From: Prevotella sp.
Lineage (GTDB): Bacteria > Bacteroidota > Bacteroidia > Bacteroidales > Bacteroidaceae
Length of the DNA: 5,006 nt
Assembly (NCBI GenBank): GCA_021203915.1
Contig: JAJQAI010000166.1
Coordinates: 1 to 5,006 of the forward strand
Direction: 5' to 3'
Under the pieces are notes generated by a model, which was given only the letters and a program-made list of their open reading frames with translations, had not been told where the DNA came from and searched no databases. Shown piece after piece: positions 1 through 5,006 of the stretch. Each line of letters opens with the position of its first letter. The first letter of the stretch is position 1. The position numbers were made by a program, and so were the translations under genes.

Positions 1-9
1 GATATAGAT

Positions 10-831
10 ATGCGAACAAGACAGTGGACGACTCTAAAAGAGTATTCGGAAATTCTTTTTGAATACTATAATGGTATTGCAAAAATTACAATAAACCGCC
101 CTAGATACCGCAATGCTTTCACACCAGAAACAGCTACTGAAATGAGTGATGCCCTTAACATATCAAGGGAAGATGGAAGAATTCGTGTTGTTATTCTTAC
201 TGGCGCTGGAGATAAAGCTTTTTCTAGTGGTGGTGACATGAATTATAAAGGAAAAGGAGGATATGTAGGAAGTGATGGCGTTCCAAGATTAAATATCCTT
301 GATGTTCAAAAGCAAATAAGAACACTGCCTAAACCCGTTATTGCGATGGTAAATGGTTATGCTATTGGTGGTGGACATGTGCTTCATGTTGTATCTGATC
401 TTTCGATTGCATCTTCTAATGCTATCTTTGGTCAAACAGGACCACGTGTGGGGAGTTTCGATGCAGGATTTGGAGCTTCTTACTTAGCTCGCATAGTAGG
501 ACAAAAGAAGGCCCGTGAAATATGGTTTTTATGCCGCCAATATTCAGCTCAAGAGGCTTTAGAAATGGGCCTTGTAAATGCTGTAGTACCTTTTGAAGAA
601 TTAGAGGATACAGCCGTTGAGTGGGCGGAATGTATAATGCAACATAGTCCACTTGCTCTTCGTATGATTAAAGCAGGACTAAATGCCGAGCTCGATGGTC
701 AAGCAGGCATTCAGGAATTAGCAGGAGATGCTACACTACTTTATTATCTTACAGACGAGGCTGAAGAAGGAGGAAAAGCATTCTTAGAAAAACGTAAGCC
801 AAACTTTGACGATACGCTCAAATTCCCTTAA
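10..831 (+). CDS. menB: 1,4-dihydroxy-2-naphthoyl-CoA synthase (MenB)
   Basis: This crotonase-fold enzyme catalyses the Dieckmann-type ring closure of o-succinylbenzoyl-CoA to 1,4-dihydroxy-2-naphthoyl-CoA in cytoplasmic menaquinone synthesis. The 273-residue protein shows the crotonase oxyanion-hole segments SSGGD (about 72-76) and IGGGH (119-123), then [13 protein letters not shown] (141-153), the MenB signature carrying Ser149 and Asp151. The glycine in QTG (Gly144) matches the type I, bicarbonate-dependent MenB enzymes such as that of E. coli, rather than the type with an aspartate there. Tyr246 in LLYYLTDEA matches the family's C-terminal catalytic tyrosine. Length is normal for the group (E. 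coli about 285). The ATG at 10 is chosen because [12 protein letters not shown] resembles family N-termini; the frame is open to the window edge, so a slightly earlier start is possible, and too little upstream sequence is present to judge a ribosome site. menC follows after 12 bases, so it is probably part of a men operon. Identification is very secure. Confidence 0.97.
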   Translation: MRTRQWTTLKEYSEILFEYYNGIAKITINRPRYRNAFTPETATEMSDALNISREDGRIRVVILTGAGDKAFSSGGDMNYKGKGGYVGSDGVPRLNILDVQKQIRTLPKPVIAMVNGYAIGGGHVLHVVSDLSIASSNAIFGQTGPRVGSFDAGFGASYLARIVGQKKAREIWFLCRQYSAQEALEMGLVNAVVPFEELEDTAVEWAECIMQHSPLALRMIKAGLNAELDGQAGIQELAGDATLLYYLTDEAEEGGKAFLEKRKPNFDDTLKFP

Positions 832-843
832 TTTTTTATTTTT

Positions 844-1884
844 ATGATAAAGGCTAGTTTTAAGCATAAAACACTTCATTTTAAACGTAGAGCCACCACT
901 TCAAGAGGCTCTTATACCACTCGTGATGTATGGTATATTATAATTACGAGTTCAAAAAAAGATGAATTCGGTATTGGGGAATGTGCTCCACTACCCGATT
1001 TGAGTTGTGACGATATGTCTAATTATGAGGAAGTTCTTAAAAAGACATGCCAAGATATTGAAGAAAAAGGGAATATTAATAAGGAGATGTTAATACACTA
1101 CCCTTCCATCCTTTTTGGTGTGGAAACAGCTTTTTCCCAGTTCTTTAATAAAAATTCATGCCTTTTTGAATCTAACTTTACAAAGGGAATTTCTGGAATT
1201 CCTATCAATGGACTTGTATGGATGGGAAGCTATGAGGAAATGCTTTCTCAAATGAAAGAAAAACTTGAAAAAGGTTTTAGGTGTATAAAAATTAAAATCG
1301 GAGCCATTGATTTTGATGAAGAACTAAAACTTATAAGTTTCTTAAGAAAGAATTATTCTCCAAAAATAGAACTACGATTAGATGCAAATGGCGCTTTTTC
1401 TTTTAATGAGGCTATAGAAAAACTAAAAATTCTATCTCAATTTAACCCCCACTCTATCGAGCAACCCATAAAGCAAGGTCAGTGGGAAGAAATGGCAGAA
1501 CTATGCGCTAAATCACCAATTCCAATAGCTTTAGATGAGGAACTAATTGGCATTAATAAAGAAGAAGATAAAATTAGGCTTTTAAAGACGATTCATCCCC
1601 AATACGTTGTACTAAAACCGACCTTACATGGAGCGATAAGTGGGGCCGTTCAGTGGGCTAGCTTAGCTTTTGATTATGGTGCTGATTTTTGGATAACTTC
1701 TGCACTTGAATCCAGCGTTGGACTTAATGCTATTGCACAGTGGTGCGGATCACTTGAATTAAAAACTTTTCAAGGACTATCAACAGGAGAGTTGTTCTTA
1801 GATAACATTGAAAGTCCTCTTTATTTAAAAGGTGATAGCCTATGGTATGATGTTAAAAAAGAAGTAAAGAAAATAATATTGTAA
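844..1884 (+). CDS. menC: o-Succinylbenzoate synthase (MenC), enolase superfamily
   Basis: MenC dehydrates 2-succinyl-6-hydroxy-2,4-cyclohexadiene-1-carboxylate (SHCHC) to o-succinylbenzoate, the step before MenE. The 346-residue protein has an N-terminal capping domain (about 1-115, with GIGECAPLP at 43-51) and a C-terminal barrel holding the enolase-superfamily active site in the expected order. These are the KIK pair Lys149/Lys151, the metal ligands Asp180 (LRLDANG), Glu206 (SIEQP) and Asp231 (ALDEE), the opposite-face Lys258 (VLKPT), and the ESSVG segment at 289-293. They line up with Lys131/133, Asp161, Glu190, Asp213 and Lys235 of E. coli MenC. Superfamily relatives such as dipeptide epimerases share this layout, but the position between menB and menE settles the role. 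The ATG at 844 lies in a T-rich leader with no Shine-Dalgarno sequence. menE starts 7 bases after the stop codon. Confidence 0.95.
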   Translation: MIKASFKHKTLHFKRRATTSRGSYTTRDVWYIIITSSKKDEFGIGECAPLPDLSCDDMSNYEEVLKKTCQDIEEKGNINKEMLIHYPSILFGVETAFSQFFNKNSCLFESNFTKGISGIPINGLVWMGSYEEMLSQMKEKLEKGFRCIKIKIGAIDFDEELKLISFLRKNYSPKIELRLDANGAFSFNEAIEKLKILSQFNPHSIEQPIKQGQWEEMAELCAKSPIPIALDEELIGINKEEDKIRLLKTIHPQYVVLKPTLHGAISGAVQWASLAFDYGADFWITSALESSVGLNAIAQWCGSLELKTFQGLSTGELFLDNIESPLYLKGDSLWYDVKKEVKKIIL

Positions 1885-1891
1885 ATGATTC

Positions 1892-2968
1892 ATGACTAGC
1901 CATAGTTGCGATGCTATACAAATTAATGGGGTCTTCTATACAAAAGAGGATATAGAAAAGGCACATTCCATGATTGATAACTCTTCAGCCTTTAAGGAAG
2001 AGTTACTTGATTTTCTTTTAGACTGGTTTAGTCCAAAAGAAGAAATAAAAGTTTACACCTCAGGCTCAACGGGGTGTCCAAAAGAGATTTTAGTAAAAAA
2101 AGAAAGCATGAAGGCAAGTGCCCTTCTTACATGTAAATCCCTAAAGTTACGCCCCAATGATACTGCCCTTTTATGTATGCCTTTAAAATATATTGCTGGT
2201 AAGATGATGGTAGTACGTGCTATAGTCTTTGGACTTAATCTTATACCTATTACGCCACAAAAAAATCCCTTAAAGCTTTTAGAGAGTGCCCCAAAGTTTG
2301 CTGCGATGGTGCCAATGCAAGTTTATAACTCGTTACAAGTTAAAAGGGAAAAAGAATTACTTAAACAAATAAAACACTTGCTTATCGGTGGAGGTCCAAT
2401 AGATGATTATCTTGAGAAAGAACTAAAAAGTTTTCCTTTCGATGTTTTCTCTACCTATGGTATGACAGAGACACTTTCACACGTTGCACTTCGAAAGCTC
2501 AGTGGAAAGAATGCAAAAAATGTGTATACACCGCTAGAGGGTATAAAGGTAAGAATAAGTGGGGAAAATACTTTAATAATTTATGCGCCACATCTATTCG
2601 ACAAGGAGATTATAACCCGTGACATTGCAGAAATTGATAGCCAAGGAAATTTCCGTATCTTAGGAAGAATGGATAACACTATTAATAGTGGAGGAATAAA
2701 AATACAAATAGAACAAGTAGAAGAGGCATTAAAAAAACTCTTAAAGCAACCATTTGTGATTACTTCTTCTCCCGATAAGCAATATGGTGAGGTTGTTACT
2801 TTACTTATTGAAGGGGAAGTCCCCGATAATCTAAAGCAACTCTTTTTCCAATCACTTCCGCCCTACTATAGACCTAAACATATAATTTCTGTTCCCCGGC
2901 TTCCTCGAACTGAAACTTCAAAGCCAGATAGAAGAGCAGCTAAAAAGATTGCAAAAGAACACCTTTAG
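1892..2968 (+). CDS. menE: o-Succinylbenzoate-CoA ligase (MenE), short Bacteroidota form
   Basis: MenE is an acyl-adenylating (ANL superfamily) enzyme that uses ATP and CoA to convert o-succinylbenzoate to OSB-CoA, the substrate of MenB. Visible motifs in order are the phosphate-binding loop YTSGSTGCPK (55-64), MPLKYIAGKMMVVRA (96-110), YGMTET (189-194), the ribose-binding TRD with Asp244, the hinge GRMDNTINSGG (258-268), and the C-terminal lysine loop RTETSKPDR (339-347) with Lys344 as the likely adenylation lysine. At 358 residues it is about 90 shorter than E. coli MenE (about 451); the loss is N-terminal, before the phosphate loop, and as far as I recall this is usual in Bacteroidota, so it is not read as a truncation. 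An ATG at 1885 in another frame stops after four codons, so 1892 is the start. The gene is last in the men cluster and converges on hisS with 16 bases between stop codons. An unrelated acyl-CoA ligase is unlikely given the neighbours. Confidence 0.94.
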   Translation: MTSHSCDAIQINGVFYTKEDIEKAHSMIDNSSAFKEELLDFLLDWFSPKEEIKVYTSGSTGCPKEILVKKESMKASALLTCKSLKLRPNDTALLCMPLKYIAGKMMVVRAIVFGLNLIPITPQKNPLKLLESAPKFAAMVPMQVYNSLQVKREKELLKQIKHLLIGGGPIDDYLEKELKSFPFDVFSTYGMTETLSHVALRKLSGKNAKNVYTPLEGIKVRISGENTLIIYAPHLFDKEIITRDIAEIDSQGNFRILGRMDNTINSGGIKIQIEQVEEALKKLLKQPFVITSSPDKQYGEVVTLLIEGEVPDNLKQLFFQSLPPYYRPKHIISVPRLPRTETSKPDRRAAKKIAKEHL

Positions 2969-2974
2969 TGAAAA

Positions 2975-2998
2975 AAACAATTGGCTACTTAATTTTTT
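2975..2998. terminator. Possible weak bidirectional terminator between menE and hisS
   Basis: Between and just across the converging stop codons there is an imperfect inverted repeat: AAA, one mismatch, AATT, an eight-base loop (ggctactt), AATT, then TTT. The left arm is preceded by more A residues and the right arm lies in a run of six T, so each strand would have a U tract at its end. A seven-pair alternative (GAAAAAA at 2970-2976 with TTTTTTC at 2993-2999) is also possible. The stem is all A-T and would be weak, and the right arm lies in the last codons of hisS. Position is the best support; random A/T composition could explain it. Confidence 0.25.
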
Positions 2999-4349
2999 CG
3001 TAAAGCTCCTCTATAGTTAAAAGGAATTGCTCTGAGCTAGTCATACATTTAAGTGTGATTTTTTCTTCCTTTATTTCATTCTCACCCACAATTGCAACAT
3101 ATGGTATACCCATAGCATTAGCATAGCTCATTTGCTTTTTTATCTTCACTGAATCTGGGTATATCTCAACTGCTATTCCTTTAGAGCGTAAGGAGGATGC
3201 TATAGGAAGTATGAAAGATAATTCTTCTTCACCAAAGTTGACGAACATTAGTTTTGTTGAAATAGTGGTACTTTCTGGGAAAAGTTTTAGTGTTTCCATT
3301 ACATCGTAAATACGATCTGCACCAAAAGAAATACCAACTCCACTAAGTCCTGGCATACCAAATATTCCTGTTAGGTTATCATACCGGCCTCCACCAGAGA
3401 TACTACCCATTTCGGCGTCTAAAGCCTTTACCTCAAAGATTGCACCTGTATAATAGTTAAGTCCTCTAGCTAGTGTTAAATCAAAGAGAACCTGATTCTT
3501 TAAAGAGCAGGAGTTAATTCGTAATAGAATATTTTCTAGTTCCTTTAGCCCCTCACATCCTACGTTAGAAGATTTAAGTATTTGAGATAGGCTCTCAAGT
3601 TTTTCCTTATTATCTCCAGAAAGAGCAATTAGAGGAGAAAGACTATCAATTGCTTTTTGGGAAACCCCTTTTTTCAAAAGTTCTTCAATAACGCCCTTTT
3701 CTCCTATTTTATCTAGTTTATCTAAGGCAACAGTAATATCTACTATTTTTTCTTTTTCACCTAGGTACTCAGCAATACCAGAAAGAATTTTGCGGTTATT
3801 TATCTTAATTAAAACATTAATACCTAAGCGCTTAAACACAGTATCAATGATTTGCATAAGTTCTACCTCTAAAAGCAAAGAATCACTACCAACAACATCT
3901 GCATCGCATTGATAGAACTCTCTATATCTTCCTTTTTGTGGCCTATCAGCACGCCAAACGGGCTGAATTTGATAACGTCTAAAGGGCAGTTGTAGCTCAT
4001 CTCTATGCATTACAACATATCGAGCAAAAGGCACTGTTAAGTCATAGCGAAGACCTTTTTCAGATAGTTTACTAGCTAAGTGTAGCGTTTCATGAGAAAG
4101 AAGTTCTTCATCGGTTATACCACGTAAAAAATCACCACTATTTAAAACTTTAAAAAGTAGCTTATCGCCTTCTTCTCCATATTTTCCAAGCAAGGTCTTA
4201 AGTGTCTCCATTGCTGGGGTTTCAATCTGACGAAAGCCATAAACTTCAAATACCGAGCGTATGGTTTGAAAGATATAATTACGCTTGGACATCTCAAGCG
4301 GTGAGAAATCACGTGTACCCTTAGGTGTTGTAGGTTTATCTATAGCCAT
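2985..4349 (-). CDS. hisS: Histidyl-tRNA synthetase (HisRS), class II
   Basis: HisRS attaches histidine to tRNA-His using ATP, in the cytoplasm. The 454-residue protein begins PKGTRDFSP (9-17), typical of HisRS. Class II motif 1 lies near 25-50 (ending [10 protein letters not shown]), followed by [12 protein letters not shown] (101-112). Motif 2 is [20 protein letters not shown] (123-142), continuing REFYQCDAD. The histidine-binding segments are RGLNYYTG (295-302) and SGGGRYD (318-324). Motif 3 is [13 protein letters not shown] (337-349), with the ATP-contacting Arg346. Residues from about 366 form the anticodon-binding domain. Family members such as E. coli (about 424 residues) usually have RGLDYYT; Asn here at 298 matches Bacteroidales HisRS as I recall it, so it is a lineage trait rather than a defect. 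The histidine-binding signature and full tRNA domains rule out the HisZ paralogue. The ATG follows the purA stop codon by 3 bases, so co-transcription and perhaps translational coupling are likely; no separate promoter is seen. Confidence 0.98.
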   Translation of the reverse strand: MAIDKPTTPKGTRDFSPLEMSKRNYIFQTIRSVFEVYGFRQIETPAMETLKTLLGKYGEEGDKLLFKVLNSGDFLRGITDEELLSHETLHLASKLSEKGLRYDLTVPFARYVVMHRDELQLPFRRYQIQPVWRADRPQKGRYREFYQCDADVVGSDSLLLEVELMQIIDTVFKRLGINVLIKINNRKILSGIAEYLGEKEKIVDITVALDKLDKIGEKGVIEELLKKGVSQKAIDSLSPLIALSGDNKEKLESLSQILKSSNVGCEGLKELENILLRINSCSLKNQVLFDLTLARGLNYYTGAIFEVKALDAEMGSISGGGRYDNLTGIFGMPGLSGVGISFGADRIYDVMETLKLFPESTTISTKLMFVNFGEEELSFILPIASSLRSKGIAVEIYPDSVKIKKQMSYANAMGIPYVAIVGENEIKEEKITLKCMTSSEQFLLTIEELYEKIK

Positions 4350-4352
4350 AAA

Positions 4353-5006
4353 TTAGCTTCTTATGATGGTCTGATTTCTATCTGGACCAATTGAAATGAT
4401 TGTTATAGGAGTCTCTAGCTCCGTTTCTAAGAAAGTAATATAATCCTTAAACTCTCGTGGGAATTCTTCCTCCCTTGTAAAATGGGTCATATCAGTTTTC
4501 CACCCTTTTATCTCCTTATATATAGGTTCAACGTCATGTTCAATGGAATACGGTAAATCTCTAGTTTCTTGGCCTTTATAACGATATGCTACGCAAGCTT
4601 TTATGGTATCAAATCCATCTAGAACATCGCTTTTCATCATTATAAGGCGGGTTACTCCATTTATCATTATAGCATAACGCAGAGCTACAAGATCAATCCA
4701 TCCGCATCTACGCTCACGACCTGTCACAGCACCAAACTCATTACCTATCTCACGTAGTTTTCTTCCTGTTTCATCAAAAAGTTCTGTAGGGAATGGGCCT
4801 GAGCCAACACGTGTGCAGTATGCCTTCATTATACCATAGACCTCACCAATACTCTTAGGCCCTACACCAAGACCCAATAGGGCTCCTGCTGAAATAGTAC
4901 TTGAGGATGTTACAAATGGATAGCTACCAAAGTCAACGTCAAGCATTGTACCTTGAGCTCCCTCACAAAGTACTGTTTTCCCCTCTTTAATGGCTTTATT
5001 TATTAC
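4353..5006 (-). CDS. purA: Adenylosuccinate synthetase (PurA), C-terminal half, cut by window edge
   Basis: PurA condenses IMP with aspartate using GTP, giving adenylosuccinate, the first committed step from IMP to AMP. The frame is open to the right edge, giving 217 visible residues of a protein normally about 420-430 long, so the N-terminal half with the GTP-binding loop and catalytic aspartate is missing only because of the window. An internal Met at 4946 could be mistaken for the start, but the 20 codons before it encode conserved PurA sequence ending LCEGAQGT. Numbering from the edge, the visible motifs are EGAQGT (15-20), DVDFGSYPFVTSS (23-35), TRVGSGPFPTE (65-75), TGRERRCGW (95-103; the arginine-rich loop near IMP and aspartate), KSDVLDG (125-131), GWKTDMT (168-174) and the C-terminal SIGPDRNQT (205-213), all expected of the family. 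hisS follows after 3 bases, so the two are probably one operon. Confidence 0.97.
   Translation of the reverse strand, partial: VINKAIKEGKTVLCEGAQGTMLDVDFGSYPFVTSSSTISAGALLGLGVGPKSIGEVYGIMKAYCTRVGSGPFPTELFDETGRKLREIGNEFGAVTGRERRCGWIDLVALRYAIMINGVTRLIMMKSDVLDGFDTIKACVAYRYKGQETRDLPYSIEHDVEPIYKEIKGWKTDMTHFTREEEFPREFKDYITFLETELETPITIISIGPDRNQTIIRS

Noticed and set aside
1..9. The bases before menB as a promoter or ribosome binding site
   Set aside because: Nine bases are too few to judge, and the repeated GATATA there is most likely chance in an AT-rich genome or part of the upstream gene end.
422..652. A 76-codon open frame on the - strand inside menB
   Set aside because: It lies wholly within the strongly conserved part of menB, its translation resembles no family I know, and it has no supporting start context; it is a shadow of the coding strand.
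1892..2968. menE as an N-terminally truncated pseudogene because it is about 90 residues shorter than E. coli MenE
   Set aside because: All adenylation motifs are present in order, the frame is intact, and short MenE proteins are, to my knowledge, usual in Bacteroidota.
3444..3467. Asn in place of Asp in the HisRS RGLDYY signature, as a possible sign of a non-catalytic paralogue
   Set aside because: RGLNYYTG matches what I recall of ordinary Bacteroidales HisRS, and motifs 1, 2 and 3 plus the anticodon domain are all intact.
4353..4946. A complete 197-residue protein starting at the Met at 4946
   Set aside because: The same frame continues to the window edge and encodes conserved PurA residues (LCEGAQGT) directly before that Met, so this is an internal methionine of purA.

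Overview
The window is compact housekeeping chromosome, almost certainly from a member of the Bacteroidota, most likely order Bacteroidales. It is AT-rich. Three things point to this group: the wording of the HisS protein ([17 protein letters not shown] and [15 protein letters not shown]), the short MenE, and the very Bacteroides-like MenB. No recognisable Shine-Dalgarno sequence precedes most of the starts, which also fits. The genus cannot be named from the sequence alone.

Left half, + strand (10-2968): three tightly packed menaquinone (vitamin K2) genes in the order menB, menC, menE, with gaps of 12 and 7 bases. MenC dehydrates SHCHC to o-succinylbenzoate, MenE activates it to OSB-CoA, and MenB closes the second ring to give 1,4-dihydroxy-2-naphthoyl-CoA. 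Together they are three consecutive steps in making the naphthoquinone ring, used as an electron carrier in anaerobic or microaerobic respiration. The left window edge falls just before menB, so earlier genes of the operon (menF and menD would be expected) would lie outside.

Right half, - strand (5006 down to 2985): the C-terminal half of purA (adenylosuccinate synthetase, cut by the right edge), then hisS (histidyl-tRNA synthetase) after only 3 bases. They look like one transcription unit running toward the men genes.

The two units converge with 16 bases between the menE and hisS stop codons. An all-A/T imperfect inverted repeat with A/T tracts sits there and may act as a weak bidirectional terminator. 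There is no gene-free stretch longer than 20 bases. I saw no RNA gene, mobile element, CRISPR array or frameshift, and no convincing promoter. I found no sign of a new biological system: all five genes are intact as far as visible, with their key catalytic motifs present.
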